NCBI GenBank assembly: GCA_902796805.1
Contig: CADBQG010000028.1
Coordinates: 59,536-123,535, forward strand
Direction: 5' to 3'
Origin: an uncultured Bacteroidota bacterium
Lineage (GTDB): Bacteria > Bacteroidota > Bacteroidia > Bacteroidales > WCHB1-69
Length of the DNA stretch: 64,000 bases
Part shown: one piece after another, positions 37,781 through 47,014 of the stretch
How the letters are laid out: every line of letters starts with the position of its first letter
Position numbering within the stretch: the first letter of the stretch is position 1
The notes under the pieces: generated by a model
Told to the model about the DNA's origin: nothing
What the model saw: the letters and a program-made list of their open reading frames with translations, nothing else
The model's database searches: none
Position numbers and translations under genes: made by a program

Positions 37781-38965
37781 TTATTCCCGATTACAGACAA
37801 CAAGAACCTTTTCGCCGCTAAGCAGCGTTGTTCCGAAGATGTAACGGTCGTTCCCGTCCTTGATTTTCAGGGATTTCCTCAGTTCTTCGGCAGCGACCGG
37901 GAAATTCCTGACAGCCACACTCGCGCACTGAAAAGATTCAAGCTCCTTGCAGTTTTCTTTTGGACGATAACGCAAAACCTCTAAAACCTTGAACCTCCTT
38001 CCGGGAAAGCGATCAATCGCGCCAATGCTGGTGAAAAGGTTTGTGTTCGGGGCGAGTTTCTTGACGTCAAATTGGTGGCAAAGCGTATTGTAGAGTCCTG
38101 ATTTCATGACGGCCGCATTGGGTTCATAGAGCCATTCGCAAGGCTTATCAGCGAAAGCGGGGGTTAACTGGCGCTCCTGCTCCGGACTTCCAGAAAGAAC
38201 TTCAATTCCCCCATCCTTTATGTTCACGGCGGTTATTGAATAGCCGGAGGTTTCGTCGCCTTCGTGTATTACGCACACGAGCTCCTTGCACTCGTTGTTT
38301 ACTGCAACAATATGGAGTTCCCGCATCTCGGGCAGCTGCCTTTTGAGAAGGGTTATGTCGAGCATTGGAGAAAGCTTGATGACAAGAGTCTTGCATTTTG
38401 AGAGCAGTTGATCTTTATGAGAGAGAATATTAGGCGAAAGGTCGTTCAGTTCCACCACTCTTTTCCCGTTCTTGTCTCTGCGCGATGGGTCTGCATAAAT
38501 CATGTCAACACAGGGCATCTCAGGGAGATAGTCTTCCATCGTGGAACATACAACTTTTACGTTGTCACATCCGAGCACTGCGCTGTTGTTTTCAAAAATG
38601 TCGCAGAGTTCCCTGTTGGGCTCCACATAGGCGCCGGTCTTGAAAGTCCTCGCGAACGCCATTGTGTCGACTCCGAAACCGCCGGTAAGGTCGGCGAAGC
38701 TCTCTCCGGAGACGAGCGAGGCCTTGTAGCGCGCCGTGGCCGACGACGAGCACTGCTCCATCGAGAGACCCGGTGGATAAACAATGTCGTCATACTCGGG
38801 CAATTCGGGCAACTTGACCCTTGCTTTCTGCATTCCTTTGATTTGAGTTATGGCAAACCGAATGTCAACATCAGGATGCCGGCCAAACTTCAACGCTAAT
38901 TGCGCCACGTCATCATTGCAGTGTTCTTTTATGAAATCCTTGGTCTTCTTGTCAATCTCCATCAT
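37781..38965 (-). CDS. SAM-dependent methyltransferase with THUMP-like domain (PG_1098-like)
   Basis: The 394-aa protein has a class I methyltransferase core: glycine-rich SFADLTGGFGVDTMAFA (SAM site), a DMIYADPSRRD catalytic-loop segment, and a downstream TLVIKLSPMLDI strand. The C-terminal part resembles the THUMP-like/ferredoxin-like domain of Porphyromonas PG_1098. ADPSRRD is typical of this family rather than NPPY of N6-adenine enzymes, so an RNA substrate is more likely, but it is unproven. The gene overlaps the end of mfd by 14 bases. Confidence 0.85.
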   Translation of the reverse strand: MMEIDKKTKDFIKEHCNDDVAQLALKFGRHPDVDIRFAITQIKGMQKARVKLPELPEYDDIVYPPGLSMEQCSSSATARYKASLVSGESFADLTGGFGVDTMAFARTFKTGAYVEPNRELCDIFENNSAVLGCDNVKVVCSTMEDYLPEMPCVDMIYADPSRRDKNGKRVVELNDLSPNILSHKDQLLSKCKTLVIKLSPMLDITLLKRQLPEMRELHIVAVNNECKELVCVIHEGDETSGYSITAVNIKDGGIEVLSGSPEQERQLTPAFADKPCEWLYEPNAAVMKSGLYNTLCHQFDVKKLAPNTNLFTSIGAIDRFPGRRFKVLEVLRYRPKENCKELESFQCASVAVRNFPVAAEELRKSLKIKDGNDRYIFGTTLLSGEKVLVVCNRE

Positions 38966-41900
38966 TCATGCAGAAGTTTTTCATCTTGTTGAGCCAATGT
39001 ATGGCAGATTTTATGGTCGGCACATTGTGTATTGAGCATATCAGTTTGCCGTTCGACTCTTTGAGTTGCACCACGGGATGGTTCATCTGCATGAACTGCA
39101 GGAATTTACCGAACCTGTCGGACTGGAAGAACGGCGACTTCGGATTTCCAAGGAAATATCCGTTGAAGACACGTTTCTTCAGTATTATCTTGTCGAAATG
39201 AAGATCGGAGGCGAGCCACCGTAGCGGCATTGTCATCATAAGTTCTTCGCTCTCCTTCGGCAGCGGCCCGAATATGTCGGTGAGTTTCTTCCTGAAATCA
39301 TCGAGTCGGGCCTCGTCCTGAATTGATTCTAGTTCCTTGTAGAGATTCATCCTCTCGGTGACGTTGAAGATGTATGTTGTTGGGAAGAGGGCCTGCACGT
39401 CGGTCTCGATGGCGCACACACGGCGTATCAAGGCGCTGTTGTCGGCCATCTGGAGGTCGTTGAGCGCGCTGTCGCCCGAGTCGCGCATCTCCTGTATGGC
39501 CTCGTTGAGGATTTTCTGGTACATCTCGTAGCCCATCTCGTTGATGAATCCGCTCTGGTCGGCGCCGAGTATGTCGCCGGCGCCGCGTATGTCAAGGTCG
39601 CGCATCGCGATGTGTATCCCGCTGCCGATGTCAGAGAACTGCTCAATGGCCTTCAGACGGCGCCGCGCCTGGTCGTTGAGCGTGTCCCACGGCCGTATGA
39701 AAAGGTAACAGTATGCCTTCTGGTTGTTGCGCCCCACCCTGCCCCGCAACTGATGAAGGACGTTCAATGCGAAGTTCTGCGCGTCGTTGATTATCATGGT
39801 GTTGGCGTTCACAATGTCAAGACCAGACTCAACGATGGTGGTGGAGACAAGCACATCGTATTCGTGGTTCATGAATTGCGACATAACCTTCTCGAGCTGG
39901 TCGCCTTCCATCTGGCCGTGTCCTACAATGACGCGCGCTTTCGGCACCAGCCGCTGGATAAGTCCGGCCAACTCCTTGATGTTCTGTATCTTGTTGTGCA
40001 CTACGAAAACCTGTCCTCCCCTGTCAATCTCAGACTGTATTGCGTTGCGAAGCACATCTTCATCGAAAACAAGCACCTGGGTCTCAATCGGCTGTCTGTT
40101 CGGTGGCGGGGTGGTAATCACCGAAATGTCGCGTGCGCCGATTAGCGAGAACTGGAGCGTGCGTGGTATCGGCGTGGCCGACATTGTCAGCGTGTCAACA
40201 TTTGTCTTCATCTCCCTGATTTTCTCTTTTGCGGCAACGCCGAACTTCTGCTCCTCGTCAATCACTAACAAGCCCAAATCCTTGAACGACACGTCTTTGC
40301 TCAAAATCCTGTGAGTCCCTATAAGAATGTCGATATTCCCCTCTTTCACGTTTTTCAAGGTCTCTTTTATCTCCTTGTTGCTCTTGAAACGGTTTATATA
40401 TGCGATTCTGCATGGCATGTTGGCCAAGCGCTCGCTGAAGGTGTTGAAATGCTGCATTGAAAGTACTGTAGTCGGCACGAGCACAGCCACCTGCTTGCTG
40501 TCGCACACCGCCTTGAACGCGGCCCTGATGGCGATTTCAGTCTTGCCGAAGCCCACGTCGCCGCACACAAGGCGATCCATGGGATGCTCGCTCTCCATGT
40601 CCTTTTTAACGTCAGCCAAGGTCTTCACCTGGTCTGGAGTGTCCTCGTAGATGAACGACGACTCCAGCGCCGACTGCAGATAGCTGTCGGGCGAGAACGC
40701 GAAACCTTTCTTCGCCTTACGCTCCGAATAGAGCCTAATAAGGTCGATGGCGAGTTCCTTCACCTTCTTCTTGGTGCGCTCCTTGAGTTTGTCCCAACTC
40801 CCGGAGCTGAGCCTGTGTATGGTGGGCGGAGTGCCGTCCTTACCTACATACTTGCTTATTTTGTGCAGGGAATGTATGCTCAGATATACTACATCACCGT
40901 CCTTGTAGTCGATTTTTATGACCTCCTGTATGCCGTCGCCCATCTGCTTCTTCTCCAATCCTCGGTAAACACCCACACCGTGGTCGATGTGCGTGACATA
41001 GTCGCCGGGCTGGAGGTCGTATATCTCGCGCAACGTGAGCGCCTCGCTTTTCCTATAACGATCGTGAAGCACTATGCGCTGGTACTTGTTCCAGAACTGG
41101 TGGTCGGTATAGACTGCAACTTCGTGATTCATGTCGCTGAAACCCTCGTGCAGGGAATCGCACACCGGAACATAAAGTTGGTTAATAGAGTAGCGCGTGC
41201 CGTTGTGGCGGTTGTATTTGTCGAGTATGTCGAGCATCACCTTGAAAAGACGGTCGAGCTGCGACTGGGTTTCCGAGACGAAGAAATTCCGCACTCCGTG
41301 CTCTACGTTGTCAATCCACTCCAAAAACATGTAGTCGAAACTCTTGTTGAAGTCGCTCTGCACAGTCATGTCGAAGTTGACACTGAAGCCGGAGCCTGCA
41401 AAATCGCCGGAGTTCACAAAAATGCGCTTGAATCTGGCGGTTTCTCTCTGATAGTCTTTCTTGGTAATCAATAAATGAGATTCCGTATCTGGGTTCTTTT
41501 CTGCAAACTCCTTGTAAAAGGCGCCAATCGAAGCCTCGATGTTCTGCGAGTGCATCTGCCAGATGACCGTGTCTTCGGGGAGCATTGAAAAAAGCGAGAC
41601 CTGTTCAGACCCGGCGTCTGACGTGGTTATGGGCGCCATTATGTACACGGTTTCCAGTTCCTTCACCGAAAGTTGTGTCTCGGGATTGAAGTATCTTGCT
41701 GAAACAATAGTATCGCCCTCGAATTCTATTCTGTAGGGATATTCCTCCGAGAACGAGAACACGTCGAAGATGCTGCCGCGCCACGCGAACTGTCCAGGCT
41801 CGTACACGAAGTCCTCCGGGAGATACTCCAAGTCGTAAAGCCTGTTGAGAAAATCATCGGTCGGTATTTCCTCACCCACACTCACTGCGCAAGACTTCCT

Positions 41901-42341
41901 TTCGATGAACTTTATGTTTGCGATTTTTTCCGACACGGCCTCGGGATAGGCGACAATCACGGGCGACTGTCCTGCGGTTTCGCGCAACTTGTGCAGCACC
42001 TCCGCCCTCAGCTTCACATTCGACGGGTCTTTTTCCTTGAATCCGCCGCTCTTCTTGAATGACGACGGGAAATATTGGACTCTCTTCACCGAAAGAGGCT
42101 TCTCCAAATCATCTAAAAGCACCTCCAAGTCGTGTGAGAAATAGGCGGCCTCCTCACTGTCCCTGAAGATGAAAAGGTGCGCGTTATCTGTTTTCGACAA
42201 AACTTCCGACGCAATGAACGACAACGACGAACCCTTCACTCCCGACAATGAAAGCACGTCGCACTTGCCTTCCGCGAATTTTTCAGATATTGTCTCAGCC
42301 TCGGCTTGGTAACATTGTCTGCCAAGTTCCTTAAGTGTCAT
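38952..42341 (-). CDS. mfd: Transcription-repair coupling factor Mfd
   Basis: Removes RNA polymerase stalled at DNA lesions and recruits UvrA. The 1129-aa protein has the UvrB-homology N-terminus, the RNA-polymerase-interacting Tudor-like domain (LQPGDYVTHIDHGVGVYRGL), the RecG-like translocase with Walker A GDVGFGKTEIA, DEEQ box LVIDEEQKFGV, TMSATPIPRTL and QLRGRVGR, then the C-terminal D7 region. Its ATG overlaps the last base-coupled stop of the glycosyltransferase gene by 4 bases (ATGA), so translation is coupled. Confidence 0.97.
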   Translation of the reverse strand: MTLKELGRQCYQAEAETISEKFAEGKCDVLSLSGVKGSSLSFIASEVLSKTDNAHLFIFRDSEEAAYFSHDLEVLLDDLEKPLSVKRVQYFPSSFKKSGGFKEKDPSNVKLRAEVLHKLRETAGQSPVIVAYPEAVSEKIANIKFIERKSCAVSVGEEIPTDDFLNRLYDLEYLPEDFVYEPGQFAWRGSIFDVFSFSEEYPYRIEFEGDTIVSARYFNPETQLSVKELETVYIMAPITTSDAGSEQVSLFSMLPEDTVIWQMHSQNIEASIGAFYKEFAEKNPDTESHLLITKKDYQRETARFKRIFVNSGDFAGSGFSVNFDMTVQSDFNKSFDYMFLEWIDNVEHGVRNFFVSETQSQLDRLFKVMLDILDKYNRHNGTRYSINQLYVPVCDSLHEGFSDMNHEVAVYTDHQFWNKYQRIVLHDRYRKSEALTLREIYDLQPGDYVTHIDHGVGVYRGLEKKQMGDGIQEVIKIDYKDGDVVYLSIHSLHKISKYVGKDGTPPTIHRLSSGSWDKLKERTKKKVKELAIDLIRLYSERKAKKGFAFSPDSYLQSALESSFIYEDTPDQVKTLADVKKDMESEHPMDRLVCGDVGFGKTEIAIRAAFKAVCDSKQVAVLVPTTVLSMQHFNTFSERLANMPCRIAYINRFKSNKEIKETLKNVKEGNIDILIGTHRILSKDVSFKDLGLLVIDEEQKFGVAAKEKIREMKTNVDTLTMSATPIPRTLQFSLIGARDISVITTPPPNRQPIETQVLVFDEDVLRNAIQSEIDRGGQVFVVHNKIQNIKELAGLIQRLVPKARVIVGHGQMEGDQLEKVMSQFMNHEYDVLVSTTIVESGLDIVNANTMIINDAQNFALNVLHQLRGRVGRNNQKAYCYLFIRPWDTLNDQARRRLKAIEQFSDIGSGIHIAMRDLDIRGAGDILGADQSGFINEMGYEMYQKILNEAIQEMRDSGDSALNDLQMADNSALIRRVCAIETDVQALFPTTYIFNVTERMNLYKELESIQDEARLDDFRKKLTDIFGPLPKESEELMMTMPLRWLASDLHFDKIILKKRVFNGYFLGNPKSPFFQSDRFGKFLQFMQMNHPVVQLKESNGKLICSIHNVPTIKSAIHWLNKMKNFCMNDGD

Positions 42342-43369
42342 AGCGCCGAATGTTTTATAAGAACGTTGTCGTACATGTGCTCATACTTGCGGGCGGTCTC
42401 CACAGGATTGAACATAATGAATGGACTAAGATTTGAGAGGTGCTGCTCAACAGTGGCGAAATTGTCGCCGATATGAAGTATTCTGGCCGCCAGCTTCGAA
42501 GGACTGTTAGGATTTACGGGAAAATCCGTCATCTTCTCCGAGAAAATCCCTGAAAACGGACTCTCAACGGCATGTATCACGGGCAGTCCCTGGGTTGCCG
42601 ATTCGGCGAAATGCCTTATCGTGTCTGTCTCTGTGTTCAGAAGAACGGATATGTCGTTGGCTCGGTAGAAACTCATAAGCCGCCCGTCGGTCATGATATC
42701 GCCTTGCGGCAATTCCACAAACTCGAAGTCGTCGCGCTTTGAGGCCGTGGTCTTCATCTTGCTTCTGAAAGAGGATTCGGCACGTATGGTTTCCACGGCA
42801 GTAAGCGTCACATTGTAGTTCCTCTTTCTGAGAATGGTCATGGCGTCGAGTATTGTCGAGAGCCTGCTGTCCTCGCCAATCTCACCCACATACAGAAGCC
42901 TTATGTTGACCAAAGCCGTGGGCGGGTGCATCCTTAAGTTGGCGGTCCAGTAGTCCCCTGCCGGCTCGAGAAGAACAACGCTATGGTCGAAAACATTGTC
43001 GGCGAGTTCTGAATTGAGATTCACGGCAAGGGAATCGTGGTCGAAATTGTTGGTGAAAACAACCTTCGAGGCTTGCAGAAGTGCCGAACACACTGCCTTC
43101 TTCTTGAAAAACACTGTGTTCCTGTATTTTTTTATGTCATTATGCGCAACTGAGACAATATATGGTATGTTGAATTTTTCAGAAAGGGCCTCGGCTGCCG
43201 AGCCGGAGCCGAACCAGGAATGAGCATGTACAATGTCGGGTTTTTCGGCCATGGAAATCTCTCCGGCAATGTCCAGGGTTGAATGTTCCATTGTTGCCGG
43301 AAGATAACCTGAAATTCTGCGGAAAGCCTCCCATTCAGCATTGCAGGAGAATATATGTAGAATCTTCAT
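42338..43369 (-). CDS. Glycosyltransferase, GT4-like
   Basis: The 343-aa protein has the N-terminal region KPDIVHAHSWFGSGSAAEAL typical of GT-B glycosyltransferases (GT4), a linker, and a C-terminal half starting IRLLYVGEIGEDSRLSTILDAMTILRKRN. The usual EX7E motif is degenerate (ISVLLNTETDTIRHFAESATQGLPVI keeps the ESATQGLPV part). A sugar-nucleotide donor is assumed. It sits between a polysaccharide deacetylase and mfd, with 4-base overlap to mfd, so a role in capsule or cell-surface glycan synthesis is inferred from the neighbour only. Confidence 0.8.
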   Translation of the reverse strand: MKILHIFSCNAEWEAFRRISGYLPATMEHSTLDIAGEISMAEKPDIVHAHSWFGSGSAAEALSEKFNIPYIVSVAHNDIKKYRNTVFFKKKAVCSALLQASKVVFTNNFDHDSLAVNLNSELADNVFDHSVVLLEPAGDYWTANLRMHPPTALVNIRLLYVGEIGEDSRLSTILDAMTILRKRNYNVTLTAVETIRAESSFRSKMKTTASKRDDFEFVELPQGDIMTDGRLMSFYRANDISVLLNTETDTIRHFAESATQGLPVIHAVESPFSGIFSEKMTDFPVNPNSPSKLAARILHIGDNFATVEQHLSNLSPFIMFNPVETARKYEHMYDNVLIKHSAL

Positions 43370-43377
43370 GTCGTGAT

Positions 43378-44706
43378 TTATACAAGCAAGTTTAAAAATA
43401 CTGTCTCATAAAGTTCGCGGTAGTTTCGTGTGGTGGTATGGTTGTGCCACAGAACCGTGAAATCACCTTCCACAGAATAGGCCTTCATTTTCAAGGCCTT
43501 CGCAATGGCCACAGAATCCTGCACGCCGAGCTTCATATAGTCGAACAGGGTGCCGTCCATCAAAACAAGAGGGTGCTCGATAACGGAAGAAGGACGGTCC
43601 TCGGCAACATTGTAGAACGGGAACGGGTGGCAGGTGCCGCACTTGAAGCCGCAGCGCTCGGCAAAACCAACCGAATAGTCGTCGCTTATGCCTGCCTCCT
43701 CCCATACCTCAACGGAGTTCGGCTCCACGGAGAATCTGGCGCGGAGGTAGTGCTGCCTCGAGCGGGAAACTTTCCGTCCCGCAACTTTTTCAAGTCGAGA
43801 CTTCTCTTCAGCAAGAAGTTGCGGGTCGACGGCGCTGGCATAACTTCCGTGAATGCCAACATCGCCGCCCCGGCTGCATACTTCTTGAACAACTTTCTCG
43901 GTGAAGTCGCCGAAAATATCATACGTGGTGTCGCTTTCGCCGGATTTCTGCGCCTTGAAGAAGAGATGCTGCTCAACATTGTTTTTTTCCGACATGTCGA
44001 TGAAGTCGAGGATTTGCTTCACGTACGGGTCGTTGAAACGACTTTTTCTCCAATCCCTGTAGTTCCTGAACGACTCAACGGTGTCTTTCAAAGAGCGGTT
44101 CAAAAGCATGTCGCGTCCCAATATGGAGCGCATGGCCTGGGGGAAACTGCGGAAGCGCTCAAGAATGTCGATGTCGTGGGTGAGCACTGTTCTTGGACGT
44201 CTTGGCGAGACGTTAAACTTCCCGGGAAAGAGTTCCCGGACCGCCTTCCGCAAGAGCATGGCATACTCGTCGACGAGCGGCATGTCAATGATCCCGTACT
44301 TGCTGGCCAAACTAAAATCGTACATGGAGCGCCCGTGGCTGTCGAAATGTGCGGAAACCCGTTCCTCAAAGCATGAGAGCAGCGCAAAAGAAGGTGTGAG
44401 AATATCGGAAGAGACAGTTATCTCATTGTCCGACAAACCGCTGTGGAAGTCGTCGCCGGTCGCGAAGAATAAAGGTATCTTGCCTGAATTGTCAAAGTTC
44501 CTGACATGTGCTACATCGGCGGTGCCGGACAAGAACGAGTCCCACTGCCCATCGTTGAAGAGAGGGATGCGAAAGACGACGTCGCCGAATTTCACAACGG
44601 CGCACCCGTCATGCGGCGAAACCTCAAAATGCGGGTCGCTGCACGACGGAAAGGCAACGTTGAGAAGGTGTTGCGCGGCGTATCTTATCGCGTTCGACGA
44701 AACCAT
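43378..44706 (-). CDS. Polysaccharide deacetylase family protein (DUF7033-type)
   Basis: A 442-aa protein whose C-terminal half contains a NodB-like domain: TVLTHDIDILERF (catalytic-base HDxD segment), HLFFKAQKSGESDT, GGDVGIHGSYASA (metal-binding histidine in HGS), and a C-terminal SVEGDFTVLWHNHT strand. The N-terminal half resembles the DUF7033 region seen in Bacteroidota members. Such enzymes deacetylate surface polysaccharide or work near O-antigen synthesis. ATG 44706 is chosen; the longer open frame would pass the -7 box at 44722. The glycosyltransferase gene follows 8 bases later. Confidence 0.85.
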   Translation of the reverse strand: MVSSNAIRYAAQHLLNVAFPSCSDPHFEVSPHDGCAVVKFGDVVFRIPLFNDGQWDSFLSGTADVAHVRNFDNSGKIPLFFATGDDFHSGLSDNEITVSSDILTPSFALLSCFEERVSAHFDSHGRSMYDFSLASKYGIIDMPLVDEYAMLLRKAVRELFPGKFNVSPRRPRTVLTHDIDILERFRSFPQAMRSILGRDMLLNRSLKDTVESFRNYRDWRKSRFNDPYVKQILDFIDMSEKNNVEQHLFFKAQKSGESDTTYDIFGDFTEKVVQEVCSRGGDVGIHGSYASAVDPQLLAEEKSRLEKVAGRKVSRSRQHYLRARFSVEPNSVEVWEEAGISDDYSVGFAERCGFKCGTCHPFPFYNVAEDRPSSVIEHPLVLMDGTLFDYMKLGVQDSVAIAKALKMKAYSVEGDFTVLWHNHTTTRNYRELYETVFLNLLV

Positions 44707-44721
44707 AATCCGAAACGGCCG

Positions 44722-44729
44722 CAAAGGTA
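44722..44729 (-). promoter_or_regulatory. Promoter -7 box for deacetylase-glycosyltransferase-mfd run
   Basis: Minus-strand TACCTTTG followed by CGGC, 15 bases before the ATG. Confidence 0.65.
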
Positions 44730-44767
44730 CAAAATAAATCGTTGTTCGCGGACTGCATCCGCGCCCG

Positions 44768-45691
44768 CTATTCATCAATGGCGACGGCCGGCCAGCCGTA
44801 GTCCTGGTAATATTTTGCACTGAGCCCGTTCTGCTTCACATATTCGCGCAGTTGCTCCTTGCGCACCGCCTCGCGGACATTCTCGTTGGAATGGATGTTC
44901 TGGTAGATGTCGAAGTACTCGCCGAAGATACGCTTTGCGCTTGCCACGTTGCCCGCCCCGTCAACTGTCTGCTCGAACGATTCAACCTTATAGCCGCCGT
45001 TTTCGCCACGCAAGGTCATCACGCCCGCGTGGTTGCCGCCCGACACGCATTTGAGCGTGTCGCCCGCCTGGTCGTACCAGAATACCCAGAAGTCGCCCAT
45101 AAACAGCCCTTCCTCTTCGTGCACTGCAATCATCGAGGGAACGCAGAGTTCGCCTTTAAGGTAATGTTCGCCGATCTCGCTGACTAAATAGTCGTTTATG
45201 GCCTGCCGCACGGCCTGCTCCTTTTTGTTTATGGCTATGTGCCGGACACAGTCGGCCTTGTGTCCGTCGAAGTCGGAGATGAGCCATTTCCCGTCAACAT
45301 TCTCCATGAAGAGTTTGTGCTCCTCCACGTCAGAGTTCTCGTCAAAGGAGCCATCCTCCCATTTCTGCCGCACCTTGACAGTGGCCACAGCATGGCTTGC
45401 ATCGGTCTTCTCAACGCCTGTAACCTCGAAGTCCGCTATGGTTCCGCCATTGCCTGTAACGAAATAGTGGAGCCATTCGTGATCCATGGCCTCGAAGTCG
45501 GGCAGCATGTTGAACATGGTGTCCAATACGGCATAGAAATCGGCCGTCATGTAGTCCTTTGACTCCTCCGACAGCTCGTGGTCGGGAATGTACTTGCAGA
45601 GTTCGGCAGCTCGCTCACATAGTTTTTTCTCGTTTTCTTGGCACGCCGCAAATAACAGGACGGCAGTGATAAATACAAAATATCTTTTCAT
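44768..45691 (-). CDS. Lipoprotein of unknown function, 307 aa
   Basis: The protein has a short lipoprotein signal (MKRYFVFITAVLLFAAC, cysteine at 17). Its first half resembles DUF3828-like small alpha/beta domains (VATVKVRQKWEDGSFDE, HKLFMENVDGKWLISDFDG, the 'NVDGKWLISDF' pattern seen in NTF2-like lipoproteins). The second half repeats a similar theme (FMGDFWVFWYDQAGDTLKCVSGG, GGYKVESFEQTVDG). No enzyme motif was seen. It begins 12 bases after the stop of the LytTR regulator gene, so the regulator and lipoprotein are one transcription unit. Confidence 0.75.
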   Translation of the reverse strand: MKRYFVFITAVLLFAACQENEKKLCERAAELCKYIPDHELSEESKDYMTADFYAVLDTMFNMLPDFEAMDHEWLHYFVTGNGGTIADFEVTGVEKTDASHAVATVKVRQKWEDGSFDENSDVEEHKLFMENVDGKWLISDFDGHKADCVRHIAINKKEQAVRQAINDYLVSEIGEHYLKGELCVPSMIAVHEEEGLFMGDFWVFWYDQAGDTLKCVSGGNHAGVMTLRGENGGYKVESFEQTVDGAGNVASAKRIFGEYFDIYQNIHSNENVREAVRKEQLREYVKQNGLSAKYYQDYGWPAVAIDE

Positions 45692-45703
45692 AAGCTGTAG
45701 AAA

Positions 45704-46858
45704 TTATTCTTGAATCATTGCTTCATCCTCGGTCAATTCCAACGAAAGCTCATCCTCGTGCCGAGTGCCCTCAACTGGAGTTTCCTCCGGTGGGATGTCA
45801 ACCGCCTTGTAGCCGCCGGTCTTTTTGCTGCCCGCGTATTCTATAAGTCCCTGCTTTTTCAAGGTGGCAAGGCAGCGCTCCATCGTGGTTTTCGGATATG
45901 GCGCGTGGGCAACGATTTCGGTGGAACGGCAGCCCGGATGCTCCCTGATGTATCTCAGCACAGTTTCAAGTCGCTCTTTCGACGGGATTGACGGATCCCT
46001 CTTCACCTTTTCCTCACCGCCGTCCTGCTGCTCTTCGTCGTTGTTTTCCATTTCAGCACACAGATACTCTTCAATGTCATCTGCCGCCTGAGGGCATCTT
46101 TTGGCATCGATTTGGAAAGTGATTGGGGTTTCCGTCCAAGGCGCGTCCTTCATGACCACGGTCTCCCCATCGCACGAAGCAATCTGCCGAAACGGAACCA
46201 TGATGGATGAGGATATGCGGACAAAATCCTTGTTGTCAAGGAACTGCAACAAATATCTGATAGTGCAGTAACGCGTGTATTTGACACCATCAACAGTATG
46301 GAACTCCGTCTCGTTCCCAAACTTTTTACAATAGAATATGTCGTCAACGGGTATATGGCAGCAGTTGTTTTCATCGTCGCTCACGTCTATCATTCCTGAA
46401 TATTTATACACCACTTTCACCTCAGCCTCCAACAACTGCCGCATCTGCTTCCTTTCGCCCATCATATATGGGAAGAAGTTGAAGGCAAGATTTCGGCTGA
46501 ATATCAAAAGCAAAAACTTGGCAAAATACTTGAACGCACCGATGTCATTGATTCGCGCGGCCTGGCATTTTGAAATGAACGTGTAGCCTGCAGCCAACTC
46601 AACGCACCCCTCCACAAGACAGGCAGAGACAAGTATGAACCAATACAACCATGTGTGTTTATGATACAGTTTCGGGTATAGTACGAGATAGTTGGCATAC
46701 AGTATGGTCAGCAACATCAGGCATGAGAGCAACTCTTTGCCAACGCTGCCCAAATACAGACGGAGGAACGAGTTGCGCGAGAAGAACCACAGCAGGGCGG
46801 CGCAAAACAGGGCGTTCAGAGAGATCGATACCATTGTGTCAAGTCGCTTCATACACAT
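45704..46858 (-). CDS. Membrane-bound LytTR / winged-helix transcription regulator
   Basis: A 384-aa protein with three parts. Residues about 10-135 have four hydrophobic membrane segments. About 155-260 is a LytTR-type DNA-binding domain: a strand with IPVDDIFYCKKFGNETEFHTVDG, then YTRYCTIRYLLQFLDNKDFVRISSSIMVPFRQI, the R-I-S-S-S/V-x-F/I signature of LytTR (usually RIHRS-VN). Residues about 295-350 form a winged helix (RLETVLRYIREHPGCRSTEI and TMERCLATLKKQGLIEYAG). An acidic tail ends it. There is no response-regulator receiver domain. ATGs at 46858 and 46852 are both possible. A palindrome lies right upstream of its -7 box. Confidence 0.8.
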   Translation of the reverse strand: MCMKRLDTMVSISLNALFCAALLWFFSRNSFLRLYLGSVGKELLSCLMLLTILYANYLVLYPKLYHKHTWLYWFILVSACLVEGCVELAAGYTFISKCQAARINDIGAFKYFAKFLLLIFSRNLAFNFFPYMMGERKQMRQLLEAEVKVVYKYSGMIDVSDDENNCCHIPVDDIFYCKKFGNETEFHTVDGVKYTRYCTIRYLLQFLDNKDFVRISSSIMVPFRQIASCDGETVVMKDAPWTETPITFQIDAKRCPQAADDIEEYLCAEMENNDEEQQDGGEEKVKRDPSIPSKERLETVLRYIREHPGCRSTEIVAHAPYPKTTMERCLATLKKQGLIEYAGSKKTGGYKAVDIPPEETPVEGTRHEDELSLELTEDEAMIQE

Positions 46859-46877
46859 CAGAATCTTAATGCAACTG

Positions 46878-46885
46878 CAAAGATA
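46878..46885 (-). promoter_or_regulatory. Promoter -7 box for the LytTR regulator gene
   Basis: Minus-strand TATCTTTG followed by CAG, 19 bases before the ATG. A TTG-type -33 is poorly matched, and the space normally holding it is occupied by the inverted repeat. Confidence 0.7.
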
Positions 46886-46887
46886 CT

Positions 46888-46928
46888 CATTTTATTCCCC
46901 CAAACGGGCTTTTTGGGGGAATAAAATG
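46888..46928. promoter_or_regulatory. 17-bp perfect inverted repeat, probable operator
   Basis: The left arm (46888-46904) reads CATTTTATTCCCCCAAA and the right arm (46912-46928) is its exact reverse complement, with a 7-base spacer CGGGCTT. It starts 2 bases upstream of the -7 box, covering the -33 zone of the regulator promoter. It is not followed by a T-run on the minus strand, so it is not a simple terminator for the upstream methyltransferase gene. An operator for this regulator or for another factor is the simplest reading. Confidence 0.65.
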
Positions 46929-46970
46929 CCGCGATTTGACAGTGTCTTTGCCGACGGAAGATGACAGGAG

Positions 46971-46990
46971 CGGCGCGATTAATCGCGCCG
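46971..46990. repeat. Palindromic repeat, copy 1
   Basis: Perfect 20-bp palindrome CGGCGCGATTAATCGCGCCG located between the methyltransferase gene and the LytTR regulator. An 18/20 copy sits at 49704-49723. Confidence 0.7.
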
Positions 46991-47014
46991 AATTGTAATG
47001 AAACATAGTACTCA

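Noticed and set aside
45704-46858. Two-component response regulator assignment for the LytTR protein
   Set aside because: No receiver domain with phospho-acceptor aspartate is present; the N-terminus is membrane helices.
46888-46928. Inverted repeat as a terminator for the DNA methyltransferase gene
   Set aside because: The minus strand lacks a following T-run, and it sits about 90 bases past the stop and directly against the next promoter, which fits an operator better.
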